NCBI RefSeq assembly: GCF_963583255.1
Contig: NC_084804.1
Location: forward strand, 31,474,953 to 31,538,952
Direction of reading: 5' to 3'
Length of the DNA stretch: 64,000 nt
Source: Pyrus communis
Lineage: Eukaryota > Streptophyta > Magnoliopsida > Rosales > Rosaceae
This document shows, in pieces, positions 10,952 to 21,414 of this stretch. How positions within the stretch are numbered: position 1 is the first letter of the stretch; each line of letters starts with the position of its first letter. The position numbers and the translations under genes were made by a program. A model generated the notes under the pieces. That model had not been told where the DNA came from and did not search any database. It saw only the letters and a program-made list of their open reading frames with translations.

Positions 10952-13073
10952 TTACAAACAACTCTTAGGTCGTCTTCTTCCTCGACAAGTCTCTCTCTTC
11001 TTTAATCCTTTTGCTTGGACAACAGTGGCATTATTCAAGTTGGGAACATCATTAGACTGGTTTAGAGCCATAATGGGGGCAGAATCCTCACCTTCATCTT
11101 CTGTTTTACCATTAATTTGTAAACTGAGCTTGTCTTCAGTCAATTTACCCAACTTATGTGCATAGCTACGAGCTATTTCATATGTTTCATCACTTTTTGC
11201 AGCCCTGGACGAGATCTGAGTAAATGCGTGGCACAAGGACCTAAATCGAGAGCTCTGTTGCAATCTAGGATCAACTTGGATTTCCTTCCCATGCATGTCT
11301 TGTATGCTCTTAGCCCTTACTTTTTTAGTCCACCTTTTCAAAATATATTGACTAGGAATCTCCAAGGTGTCCATTACCTCTATAAGGATTTTTATGGCAT
11401 GACTACACAAAATACCTTTTATCTCAAACAATCTGCAACTGCAACAGATTATGTTTGAATCTCTCTCCCTCCTCACATGTCGTTCCATAAAAGCACCGTA
11501 AGGTGGAAAATCTGTGTACACAACATCTTCACCATCATCAACGGTACTTTTTATTCTTAAATCAAGAGATTCCCCATATTGTTCTTGAAAATCCTCAAAT
11601 ATTGCTTTCATGTAAGTATCACCTGCTTGTTTGACCATCATAGCTGGAACTTTCACTTGTGCATTCTTATAACACAAGTTATATTCAGCTTGGTACTCCT
11701 TATACCTCTGATCATCAAGTTCTCTCTCAAAATGCATGACAAATTGTACCACATTATAGTCAGACTGTAAATACTCTTTTAACCTACCATTGAAGCTCTC
11801 ACTAATTCCCGTAGCTGTCATTCCTGCAGACCATGCCATCTTTACATATGCCTTAGCCCATTTTTTTCTCAACTTCTTTATTCCTTTCAACCACTCTAAT
11901 GCTTTCCCCTGCACATTATGTTTCACAAACACTTCATCCCAAGCCACTAAAAACTCATTCTCCCTCATATTCATCAATGAACTTTTTTAGGACTTCTCTA
12001 ACCCCACTGTTACCCTTGAATATACAATTAACATTCTTTAGTGCATTTTGCATCATATGCCACAAGCAAAGCCTATGATATGTATCAGGCATCACATGTG
12101 GAATGGCATTCATCATAGCAGCATCTTGGTCTGTAAAAATGGTTTTGGGAGCCTTGTTGGACATTGCTACCAAAAAAGTTTCAAATAACCAAATAAACGA
12201 GGGAGCAGTTTCATCGTACATCAATGCTGCCCCAAAAACTACAATTTCTCAGTGATGATTCAAGCCAGCAAACACAGCAAACGGACGACCTGCTCAATTA
12301 GTTTTATAGGTAGTGTCAAATGAAACAACAGCTCCAAAATGACCATAGTCACTTATCATTTTAGCATCCGCCCAGAATATATTGGTTATTTGCTCTTCAT
12401 TATCCAATTGTACGGCATAAAAAAAATGAAGGATTTTCAACTGTCTTACATTGAAAATATCTCAACAAGCTTCCTGCTTCACCATACACCATTTTTCTTT
12501 GCCTTTTAGGCAAAAGATAGTTCTTCTGATCAACCTTTGTATAACCAAGAGATTCCCTTCCTCCAACATGCTTAGCCATCAACTCATAAGATTCCCAAAG
12601 TGGGATACCAGATTCTTCTGCCAAGTCTAACTCAGCAGCCTGAGAGTCTGATATTTTTCGCTGAGATGGCAGCATATGTGCACACTCTGGTTTCTTAAGA
12701 GCATGATTGTGTTGTTCCTCAAATTCATGCACAAAAAACCTTCCATTAGATCTATTCAACTTAATAACCATTTCAGCATGACAACCTGTCCGTGTCTCTG
12801 CCCTTGGCTTCTTTACTTGTAATCCCGCTTATCTTGGAGCCAAAAACCCTCCTTACTACAAGCAAAAATTCTGGAAGTGACTTCATTAGTTTTCTTATTC
12901 TTGTAGTGATGATCTTTTCTAATACTAAATCCCACTTTTCGTCCATCGGCATTGTATAAATTATAGGCTGCTTCTTGGGAATCAAACTCCATACCACTCC
13001 TCGGTGTACAATCGAATTCGTTCGAGTCATCATTGTTGATATTATTTGCTTCTTCAGAATCAATCATTTTCAA
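10952..13073 (-). pseudogene. FAR1/FHY3-type MULE transposase, broken
   Basis: Reading down the minus strand there is an N-terminal FAR1 DNA-binding domain (13073 to about 12700: GMEFDSQEAAYNLYN, then RKVGFSIRK). A MULE transposase core follows (about 12400-11700, with FDTTYKTN, FTDQDAAMMNAIP and a later SESFNGRLKEYL supplying the acidic residues). Last is a SWIM zinc finger at about 11400 (CSCRLFEIKGILCSH, the CxC...CxH pattern). Breaks are a frameshift with stop at about 12808, a frameshift in a T-run near 12420, two TGA stops near 12292 and 12253, and a one-base shift near 11970. The 341-residue C-terminal part is otherwise open. In the intact family the protein binds TIRs and cuts DNA, and FAR1/FHY3 light-signalling factors derive from it. 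This copy is not functional. Confidence 0.9.
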
Positions 13074-13374
13074 TCGGATCTGCAGTATAGAAAAAGGTAT
13101 GGTACAGAAAAAAAATCAACATTTCAAAGTTGTTTCTTTACGGAGGTTGTGGGCAATCTAGAACAAATCCCTCTCCCACGAATCCCTCCCCAGATTTTCA
13201 AAAATCAACATTGCAACATTAAACAGATCCCACGAATCTCTCTTGTTCTCAATTACTCTAGATGAACAAATAATGGGACACATTAAATCAGAAAATGAGG
13301 ACCCCAACATGTTATAAAAAAGAAAATACAAATCCAATAGCAAAAAGGAGCAAGAACAAGCAAAGAAAATTAAC

Positions 13375-13612
13375 ATAAACTGACCTGGGAAGATTAGAGA
13401 AATTAGGCGAATCGGAAGGAGGTGACGGGAAAGGTAGCAATCGGAAAGGCACTACTGGAAAGGCAGCAGAAAAGTGGAAGAGGCGGGAGGCTTTAAAGGT
13501 GTTTTGGAGCTGTTGGGGAGGTGGCAAATTTTGGAGCATTAAATAAAATCAATGGCTAGAAAAGTAGGAGGGGAAGGGGCATGGTAACTAGGAGGGCAGA
13601 CAATCCAGGTCT
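13375..13612 (-). repeat. MULE right terminal inverted repeat
   Basis: Inverted partner of 9642-9885. It lies 5' of the transposase, so it would include the promoter of that gene. Confidence 0.9.
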
Positions 13613-13735
13613 TTCCAAACCTAACATAGTCTTGCAACTCTAGACTTTTCGTTTTCCCAAAACCACTTTGTTTTCACAAAACCTATTTGTTTTCCAAACC
13701 CTCCTTTCCGGAGATTAATCCATCCCTCTCAGTAT

Positions 13736-14155
13736 CAGGGATGGAGCCATAAATTTCTTCTAGTGGGGGCAACCGAAAACAACTAAGAAAACCTTATTAT
13801 AGTATGGCTATACGCAATATGATATTAAGGATGGCTTCAAATGATGATGTATCACAATTCCAATGTTACAAAAATTTCAATATGGTAGTGGAAAGTGGCA
13901 AAGTGATGAGAAAAATATAAGTACATGATAGGCAGGAGAGAGTTTTGTCGGTTTGAATGACAAACAAGAGCACTATTGCTCATATAATATTTGATGTGAA
14001 GTATAAGTAGAATGAATGTATGTTGGATATTAGATACATATATTTTCTTCAAAGATAACCCGTGTATATTATATAATTATAGTCTACAACTAAACAAACA
14101 AATTACTTGAGTGGAGGCATCTGCCCCCAGTGAGCCTTCATTGGCTCTGTCCATG
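13736..14155. mobile_element. non-autonomous hAT element (Tip100-like ends)
   Basis: Starts CAGGGATGGAGCCA and ends TGGCTCTGTCCATG, imperfect inverted repeats resembling the CAGGGGCGGAGCC ends of Tip100-type hAT transposons. It is flanked by a perfect 8-bp target duplication CTCAGTAT (13728-13735 and 14156-14163), the hAT length. It is 420 bp with no transposase. Confidence 0.9.
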
Positions 14156-14163
14156 CTCAGTAT

Positions 14164-15019
14164 GTTTTTAAAAATAAGTTTTGGTGTTAAGCTATGTTTT
14201 GTTCTGTTGCCCATTTTTTGTCTATCCTATTTTGCTATTCTAGTAATTGCAACTTTGGTAACAACTAATTTATAGTCTTTATCTCTGTATATAATAAAAT
14301 TAAAAACGTAAAAAAAATTCCACTAACACTATAATGCAATTGTATTCTTTCTCACTTGTAGGTGGAGGACTTTATATTCGATTCTCATGAACAATAAGTT
14401 AAACGGTCCTATCTCTCACCCCAAAATATCGTTGCATATGAAAAGATTTAATCTACATTAAGCCTAAAATTTTCTTTGTAATTATGAGGAGGTACAAAAA
14501 TTAAATTCAAGTTTTTTTCACATGAGAATTGTTATTGTCACTCTAAAATTCAGGAGGCCCACACAAGCTTAGGCCCAAACAGCAGAAAGCAAATAATAAA
14601 AAACCTATTCTCTAGCAGCAAAGACCACATCGCCGTTGTCGTCATATCCTCAGAGGAAGCCAAACTCTGAACCGAAAAAGTAGACACTAGATACAAGTCC
14701 CCTTCACGAACCCGTACAAATTTATACAAACAAAGTATCATACGGGTAGAGAGTGAGGCTAAGGGGGTATGTAAAATACCCAACACTTAGCCTCGATAGG
14801 GATCCGGCATAGGCATGCTGGTTGGGGGAGGGGAAGTGAAGGAAGGTAGTAGATTTGGTATCCTATTCCTAATTGGAGCCCACCTATCCGAGTACATGGT
14901 GGGATGGGGATGGAGTATCAACGCTAAAGAGGAGGGAGGACAAAAAGTTAAAAGATAAAAGGTAGTAAAAGTAGGCAAAAGATGCCGAATAAGGGGTATA
15001 AAGCCCAAATCTGAACAAG
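14164..15019. other. intergenic and possible 5' part of LINE
   Basis: 14180-14285 is the second arm of the direct repeat seen at 8878-8975. Near 14528 GAATTGTTATTGTCACTC resembles one end of the MITE at 21164-21275. The rest up to 15019 shows no clear coding frame. Its junction with the LINE remnant cannot be placed. Confidence 0.4.
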
Positions 15020-16241
15020 CTCAAGGGATAGTTGAGGCCTAGCTCAGGGAAACTTTCGCAAGTGGTTAGTAATGAAATTGTGAGGAAAATTTGTAATATT
15101 ACAATTCCCTTGCAGGATTCCAAAGATGTGCTAGTTTGGAGTCCAAATACGAATGGTAAGTTCTCTGTTAAATCAGCTACTTGGATCCAGAAAAGGACGT
15201 TGACTCAATCTAAAAAGCATAAGTTAATTAATAAGATGTGCAAACTTAATATTCCTCCTAAAGTTAAGATGTTTGTGTGGTTGTTCATTCGTGATAAACT
15301 TCAAACTAGAAAAAGATTAAGTTATTTTGTAATTAATAGTGATAAGATATGTCCTTTTTGTAATTCCGTAGACAAGGACCAAATGCATTTTTAATTGTGG
15401 TGTCACTAAATTAATGTGCAACCTTTGCCCAAGTAAGCCAGGCAATTTCATTAATGCTAACCTTGACATAGCAGTAGACTGGATAATTCTTTAAAGCATG
15501 TTGATAAATAGGTTCCTAGTGATTTGAGCTTGTGTTTGCTCCTTTGTTGGCAAATTTGGAATAACCGTAATAATATGGTGTTCAGAAATGTTGTGCCCAT
15601 CTCGGCAAGATCTAAGTTATTGGCTATCTCTATGGGTGAGTGATATCTTAAAGCCAATGGTAAAGGTTGGAGAAGAAATACTGATGATACTTCTACAATT
15701 GTTAAATGGTATCCACTGGATAAGAGTTTTATTAAGATAAACTTTGACGATTCAATGGCTGGGGACAAGGCGGCGGTAGGATTTGTCTTAAGGAATCATA
15801 ATGGGCAGTTCATTGGAGGTGGATCTTTAAATATGGATTGTGCCACTATTTCAGAAGTGGAGGCTAGGGCTCTCAGAGAGGGCCTTCTCTTTGCTCAGAG
15901 GAAGGGCTATACAAAGATTATGGTTGAAGGAGACTCTAAGTTGGTCATTTAGTCAGTGTTGGATCGGGGTGCGATGCCATGGAATCTGGTTCCTATTATT
16001 GAAGAGATCAAGTGGACGGCGATCAATTTTGATTGCATTGACTAGAAACATATTTATAGAGAGGCTAACTTTATGGCGGATGCCTTTGCTTGCTATGACC
16101 TTCTTATTACCAATTGTCATATTTGGGATCATTGTATTCCTTCATTTGATCTTCATGCTCTTTAGTTTGATTCTGTAGGGAACGGTTGCACTTGAGGATT
16201 TTCCCTTAAATTTTTCTTGATTCAAAGAAAAAAAAAAAAAA
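15020..16241 (+). mobile_element. L1-type LINE, 3' end
   Basis: Carries the 3' part of a plant LINE ORF2 (zinc-binding RT tail and RNase H), then a short 3' tail ending in a 14-base A run at about 16228-16241. 5' truncation is usual for LINE insertions. I could not identify a target duplication. Confidence 0.8.
15050..16195 (+). pseudogene. LINE ORF2 C-terminus: zf-RVT and RNase H, broken
   Basis: The first open part (about 15050-15391) has the plant RT zinc-binding pattern: VWSPNTNGKFSVKSA, then IPPKVKMFVWLFIRDKL, then CPFCNSVDKDQMH. After a stop-rich gap, 15690-16195 reads as an RVT_3-type RNase H: KINFDDSM (first Asp), SEVEARALREGL (Glu), VEGDSKLVI (second Asp). A TAG follows at 15950, after which the same frame continues with RGAMPWNLVPII and REANFMADAFA, so the stop is a simple point mutation. 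A second TAG lies near 16043. The family reverse-transcribes and inserts LINE RNA. This copy cannot. Confidence 0.82.
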
Positions 16242-17309
16242 GCTTTAAATATGTTAAATGACTAAAAATGATATGATATTTAATGTAATATAATAATTTT
16301 TGAAGACAATAATGTAAGGGCAAAGATCGTAATTTTGTAAAATATGGAAGGTATACTTGCCATTTGAAAATTTCATTAAATGAGCACTTATTACCATGCT
16401 TTGAAAAAAAAAAACATTTTTCTACCATGCTTCTGTTTTTCTACTATAATTAACAACATTGTTTTTAAAAAAACAACTTTTTTGTTTTACCAAACACATT
16501 TAATAATCCAGATTTTTTTAATAAGTTGTTTTTTTTTTTTAAAAGCATCACAATCTCAAACTAGCCCAAATTGTACCACTTTGAAGTTACCGTTTGATAA
16601 AAATGGTTGGTGCTCTACCTTAATGGCGGTGAGGATTCAATTGTCAAAATCGTAATATTTGTGAATTGGCTAACGGGCTTGGGTTAGGCTCCGTTAGGGG
16701 TAATTATGGAAAAAAAAAGTATTTTAATGTGGGTTAGGCTTTAATTCGGTCCATGTTTTTAATGTTTGTAGGGTTGGTATATGAATAGTTTTGTCCTTAT
16801 GATTAAATCTTAAGCCCTTTTGGTTAAATAAAAGTTTAGAGTGATTTTTTACTAAGAAAAAATTGGTTCAAGCTCTTTTCGTTAAGCTTCCTATTTTTTC
16901 TATTTTTTGTTATATTTTGCTGCACTTGTTTCTTCTAGTATGATGTGTATAGAGTCTGCACTTAGAAAAAGAAAAAGAAAAAGAAAAAGATATAATGTCA
17001 CTCCTTTTGTGGTTTTAAGTTTTCATTCCTTTTAACATTGCTAAAATAAAAAGACAATTTACTTTACCATTTCACAAAAAATCACAGTATCAAAATTTGT
17101 TTCTTCCTTTACTTTAAAAATGTATACAACATAATTAAATACATTTGTCGAATAATGAATAAAGAAATTGGAAGAACACAAAAATTAAGTGCTTGTTCAC
17201 CCTTACAATATGTCGTGGTGCATCTATGCTTGCAATTACTTCCAATCAGAATGTAGACCAAAGAATACTTAACTCATAAACTCTGTGTTAACGAAAATAC
17301 TTGACTTAT
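16242..17309. other. AT-rich intergenic with MITE fragment
   Basis: 16380-16570 ends in CTCAAACTAGCCC and resembles the Tourist-like fragment at 4480-4622. A (GAAAAA)n run lies at about 16964-16990. No gene seen. Confidence 0.4.
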
Positions 17310-17478
17310 ATATATTTTTTTGTTCGATATTGTCTAGACTAAGGGATAGAGGAGCGGGTAAGCCTCATAATTGGCGAGGCAAAATGATATAGTTCAAATT
17401 CGTCTGACGAGAATTGAACCTAAAACCTCTTACTTATAAGTGAAAAGAAATGCCACTAGAGTGTAGTACTAAATGACT
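17310..17478 (-). mobile_element. tRNA-derived SINE
   Basis: Read on the minus strand, the head contains TAGTGGCATTTC (A-box-like region) and GGTTCAATTCTCG (a good B box), then a body and a tail ending against a poly-T (A tail of the minus strand) at 17315-17321. Its tail, TTGTTCGATATTGTCTAGAC on the plus strand, is what the modules at 31040, 31260 and 31600 resemble. Confidence 0.65.
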
Positions 17479-17583
17479 TCACTCAAAAATGTTAGACAAA
17501 TGTTTCTGATAAATACTTGTTCAGTCTTTGGCTTGGTTCCCTCTCGGCTCTTGCTGTGATCTCTTCCCACTGTCTAGAACTTA

Positions 17584-18759
17584 GGGTTGCTTGGTATTGC
17601 TGTACTTTGAAAAAAAGCTGTTTCTGCTGTGTTGTGAGAATAAGCAGTTGTGAAATAAAGTAGCAGATTGTTTGGTAAACTTTTTTTTGTAAAAGTACTT
17701 TTGGAAAAAAAATAAAAAGCAATATGATAGTGTTTGGTAAACGTTTATGTAAAACAGCTGTGACTGTATGAAATGACCAAAAAGGGTATTATACTATATT
17801 ATTATTATGATATTTTATTTAATATTACTATTTTTATGTGAGGATTTTGTGTGGCCGTGAGGCCCACACCCCATTTCCCTTATCCCCATGTCTTCCTTTC
17901 CCTCTACACTCCCAAACTCTCAAAAACTCTCAGCTCTCTCTCTACACTCTCTCCTCCACCGAGACAACCCCACACACAAATCTTCGATCTCATACCATCT
18001 CACCACTAGATTATCATCATCTCCACTCCTACGAATTTAACCCCAAGTTTGGGTTACGGGAATCGTGTTTTGGGTGTTGGGGATAAGAAAATCTAAGAAC
18101 TCAAATCCCTGAGCTCTTTGGCAAGAATCAGGACAAAATCAGTCCTTTCCCTTCTACCCATTTCCCCCCTTTCTCAGATTTCTCAGTCACCAAACACCAA
18201 AACAAACCCGCCTTTTGGATCTCATCACCCCTCCCTCCTCGACATATCCCTCCCCCACCATTCCCATTCCCCCTTCATATCCCACCTCCCCATTTCCCCA
18301 TTTCCACATTCCCAATTCCTATCTCTCTGTGGGAATCAAAACGAGGAGCTCACTCTGCTTCACCGCACACTCCAATGGCTTCCTTCACTATCCCTTGTCC
18401 CAAGACGTGCGCCACCCCTGTTACCTGCCTCGGTTCCTCCACCCACCTCTTAGATCTCATCGCCCCTCCCTCCTCTACATATCCGGCGAAATAAGAATAT
18501 CAACTATGAAGATTCAATCTTCAACCCAGCAAGAAGGAGAAACGGAGTAGGGTATTTTTGAGATTGTGAAAGTTTCATTAAATTATACTGTTCACCCTCC
18601 TCTTGAAAAAAAAAGCTAGTTTTGAGAAGCAGCATTTTGCCACTTTTCAGCTTAAAATGATAGTGATTTCGAAAATAAACAAAATTACTAAACACAAATT
18701 TTACTCCAACTGTTTTCCATGTCCGCTTCTTTCTAAGTACCTCAATGCCAAACTAGGGC
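17584..18759. mobile_element. PIF/Harbinger-type element, 1.18 kb, 5' of hyccin gene
   Basis: The left end is GGGTTGCTTGGTATTGCTG. The right end read inward is GCCCTAGTTTGGCATTGAGG, and both continue with GTACTT and AAGAAAG-like sequence. Both ends are flanked by TTA (17581-17583 and 18760-18762), the target duplication expected of Tourist/PIF elements. The middle (17850-18490) is unusually C/T-rich and resembles a plant 5' leader. It includes a 33-bp direct repeat (18217-18249 and 18450-18482, a few mismatches). The middle may be captured host sequence. No transposase is visible. Confidence 0.6.
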
Positions 18760-18895
18760 TTAAACCCACCCTCTACGTCTGCCACCCGTGTGGGAGTGTG
18801 GGAGAAATAAACCGCAATCCCCACTGTTTGAAGTTTGAACCCTCTCTTACATTGACTCACATTTCCCCACCCGCTCAAAACCCAAACTCAGCATT

Positions 18896-20179
18896 ATGGA
18901 CTACCACCACTTAAACCACAGCACCAACTCCCCCGCATCTTCTGCCTCCTCCACCACCACCGCCACCGCACCCAACCCTAACCCTATTTCCACCTCCAAC
19001 TCCGTCTCCGCCGACGACCCCATGCACTCCTGGTGGGAGTCCATATCCAAAGCCCGCTCCCGCATCCACTCCTTATCCTCTCTTCTCGATCCTTCCCTCT
19101 CACAATCCCTCTCTTCCCTCGCCGACTCCGACCGCCCTGCCCTCTCCCTTCTCTCCTCCATTCAATCCTACGACGCCGTATCTACTGCCCTCTCCTCCCC
19201 TCTCTCAGGCTCAGGATCCGACCCCCTCTGTCACTGGCTTTACGACACCTTCCTCTCCTCCGACCCCCATCTACGCCTCGTCGTTTTCTCCTTCCTCCCC
19301 CTCCTCTCCGGTCTCTACCTCTCCCGAGTCTACTCTCCCTCCTCTGACTCCCCCTCTCTTCCCTCCCTCGCCGGCTTTGAATCCGTTCTCCTCGCCCTTT
19401 ACGCCGCCGAGACCAAGGCTCGAAACGGCAAGCCTGTCGTCGTTTCGATCCCCGATCTCTCTCAGCCCTCTCTCTACCACACCCCTCGCCTCAACAAGTC
19501 CAACCCCCTCACTCTCTCCACTGCCCCCCACCAATCCATTGGGGTTTTGTCTCCGCCGCTTGAGCCCCAGGTCGCGGTGAAGTCCACGAAACGTGCCTGC
19601 ATCGTCGGCGTTGCCCTCGATTCCTATTACAAGCACATTTCCCAGATGCCCACTTGGTCCAAGATCGACTTTTGTCGATTCTTAGCTTCTTGGGCCGGCC
19701 AGGATTGCTCTTGTCTGCGACAATTCGGTGATGATGATACCAACGAGCCGGATATGAATCCAGGATTGTTCTTAGAGGGCGCCAATGATGAGATCAGCGA
19801 TGTGACCGAAGAAATGGATCAGTTGACGATGAGAATTGAGAGAACTGGTAGCAATGGTGTGCATTTGGAGTCAAAGGGGTCCAGAATTCCATTACCTTGG
19901 GAGCTATTGCAGCCTGCATTGCGAATATTGGGGCATTGTTTGTTGGCCCCATTGAATTATCAGGACGTTAAGGATGCCGCTTCTGTTGCAGTAAAGCGAT
20001 TGTATGCTCGGGCGTCTCATGATTTGGTGCCCCAGGCAATTTTGGCTACCCAGAGTCTCATTCAGCTTGATAAGAGGGCACGCGAGGCTGCCAAGAATTC
20101 TGCGGCTGCTAATTCGTCTTCAAGTGCTAACACCCCGAGCAAAGCTAAGAAACCTGAAGTTTTTTTAGTCTCAAAATGA
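18896..20179 (+). CDS. HYC2: hyccin-domain protein (HYC1/HYC2-like), 427 aa
   Basis: A single uninterrupted exon. After a Ser/Thr/Pro-rich N-terminus (residues 1-40) comes HSWWESISKARSRIHSLSSL (44-63). The hyccin signature is FESVLLALYAAETKA (161-175) and VVVSIPDLSQPSLYH (181-195). A second conserved block is PLPWELLQPALRILGHCLL-like in the C-terminal half, and the tail is Ser/Lys-rich. In Arabidopsis, HYC proteins join PI4K-alpha1 with NPG and EFOP scaffolds at the plasma membrane, where the complex makes phosphatidylinositol 4-phosphate. This role is inferred from homology. The first ATG is taken because it gives the full family N-terminus. The 5' half is strikingly C-rich at third positions (Ser as TCC/CTC-rich runs) while the 3' half is ordinary. 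The gene starts only 134 bp after a transposon. The choice between the HYC1 and HYC2 names is uncertain. Confidence 0.88.
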   Translation: MDYHHLNHSTNSPASSASSTTTATAPNPNPISTSNSVSADDPMHSWWESISKARSRIHSLSSLLDPSLSQSLSSLADSDRPALSLLSSIQSYDAVSTALSSPLSGSGSDPLCHWLYDTFLSSDPHLRLVVFSFLPLLSGLYLSRVYSPSSDSPSLPSLAGFESVLLALYAAETKARNGKPVVVSIPDLSQPSLYHTPRLNKSNPLTLSTAPHQSIGVLSPPLEPQVAVKSTKRACIVGVALDSYYKHISQMPTWSKIDFCRFLASWAGQDCSCLRQFGDDDTNEPDMNPGLFLEGANDEISDVTEEMDQLTMRIERTGSNGVHLESKGSRIPLPWELLQPALRILGHCLLAPLNYQDVKDAASVAVKRLYARASHDLVPQAILATQSLIQLDKRAREAAKNSAAANSSSSANTPSKAKKPEVFLVSK

Positions 20180-20654
20180 GTATGTTGTTGGCTGCTTTGT
20201 ATGCTTGTTTGGTTTTGCACATTGGATGATGTATAGCTATATATTCAACTGTTGAAAGTCTTTGCTGTAGGTTAATGTTATGTTCGTCAGTCGGTTTTTT
20301 GTGTTTGTAGATCCATTCTAGTGACGTGTAGCTTATGATTCATTGAACTATGCCCTTGTGTATTTCGTTAAGGCTTGTTTCTTATGTACATGCTCTCAAC
20401 TTTCTCGAGCGATGTACTGTTTTTCATTGATCTTGTACTCGCGAAATAGACTAAATGTTACCTTCTGAATTATAATTTATGCAGTTTAACATTTAGTTAT
20501 GTTTGTGTTCTGTTTTCATCTCGTCATTGTACTGCATTCTGATCCTGTATTGTCATCTAATTCAGTGATGCTCTATTTGTTTTTGTTGTTGGCATGCGCT
20601 TTTCCCTCACTCATACAGTATCTTGTGACGTCTGATCTTTTCAAAACAGTAATC
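20180..20654 (+). other. 3' flank of the hyccin gene
   Basis: T-rich sequence with several TTTGTTTT/TGTA motifs, typical of a plant 3' UTR and polyadenylation region. No exact poly(A) site can be assigned. Confidence 0.5.
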
Positions 20655-21163
20655 ATTGTTCTAAAAGTTCCCGCCTAGGTGTTAGGTGGCGGACTACCGT
20701 TTCGATTAATCTAAGTGACTGACCACCTTCCTGATTAATCTCTAGGCATTTAGAAAATAAGAAAGGATGCCTCGACTTGCTTAGGCACCCACCTAAACCT
20801 GCCTAGGTATCTGCCCACCTGCCTAGGCATCCGCCCAACCTGCCTAGACGGTCTAGTTGAGCTGGTCTGTTCTTTGACTTTTTTTGTTGTATTTGTTTTT
20901 ATTTAAGAAAATGGCTTAGGTCACGACTCTCGTTTAGACAAAAAATAGATAACTTTTATTTTGCGTTTTATTTTTTCAATCAATTGTAAGAAGCTTGTTG
21001 GATACTTTGGAGAACAAGTAATATATCTTTGTTCTCTATGTTTTCACTATGACTGCTTGTTCCCCATGTTTTCACTTTGTTCTAGCACGTTATACTTTAT
21101 ATATAATTATATTTTGTAATTTATGTATCTTAAGACAATTATGTATTTTTTTTTAAAAACGAA

Positions 21164-21275
21164 TTGTTATTGGCACTCCAAATTTCTCATTCTACACTCC
21201 AAACTTTATATATTTAGAAAGAAAAATACACTTTGTGAGAAGTGTAGAATAAGATTTTTGGAGTGCCAATAACAC
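21164..21275. mobile_element. 112-bp MITE nested in copy B
   Basis: Nearly the whole element is a pair of about 34-bp inverted repeats. The left contains GTTATTGGCACTCCAAA and TTCTACACT. The right contains the inverse, AGTGTAGAATAAG and TTTGGAGTGCCAATAAC. Non-coding. Confidence 0.85.
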
Positions 21276-21414
21276 TTTTTTTTCAAAAATAGGTAAACAC
21301 TTATTTATTATTTTATACGTTATATAATTAATTTAATTAAAATTAAAAATTAAAAAAAAAATTAAAAAAAAATTGAAAAAAAAAAGAAGAAAGAAGAAGC
21401 TGCCTAGGCTCTAG

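Larger units (their letters stand above)
9642..13612 (-). mobile_element. Mutator-like element (MULE) with long TIRs
   Basis: TIRs of roughly 240 bp at 9642-9885 and 13375-13612 are inverted copies: GGACCTGGATTGTC at the left, and the reverse complement of the right end is AGACCTGGATTGTC. They are flanked by a 9-bp target duplication with one mismatch, CTCCAAACC (9633-9641) and TTCCAAACC (13613-13621). The interior carries a FAR1-type transposase on the minus strand. The length is 3971 bp. Nine-base duplications and long TIRs are diagnostic of Mutator-like elements. Confidence 0.93.

Noticed and set aside
17395..17425. tRNA gene suspected from the B-box-like GGTTCAATTCTCG
   Set aside because: No cloverleaf or anticodon arm is formed, and the context fits a tRNA-derived SINE.
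18118..18550. two overlapping Pro/Ser/His-rich frames upstream of the hyccin gene
   Set aside because: They arise from C/T-rich leader-like sequence inside a transposon and have no family resemblance or supporting start context.
19271..19636. antisense Gly/Glu/Arg-rich frame in the hyccin gene
   Set aside because: It is a shadow of the C-rich sense coding sequence.
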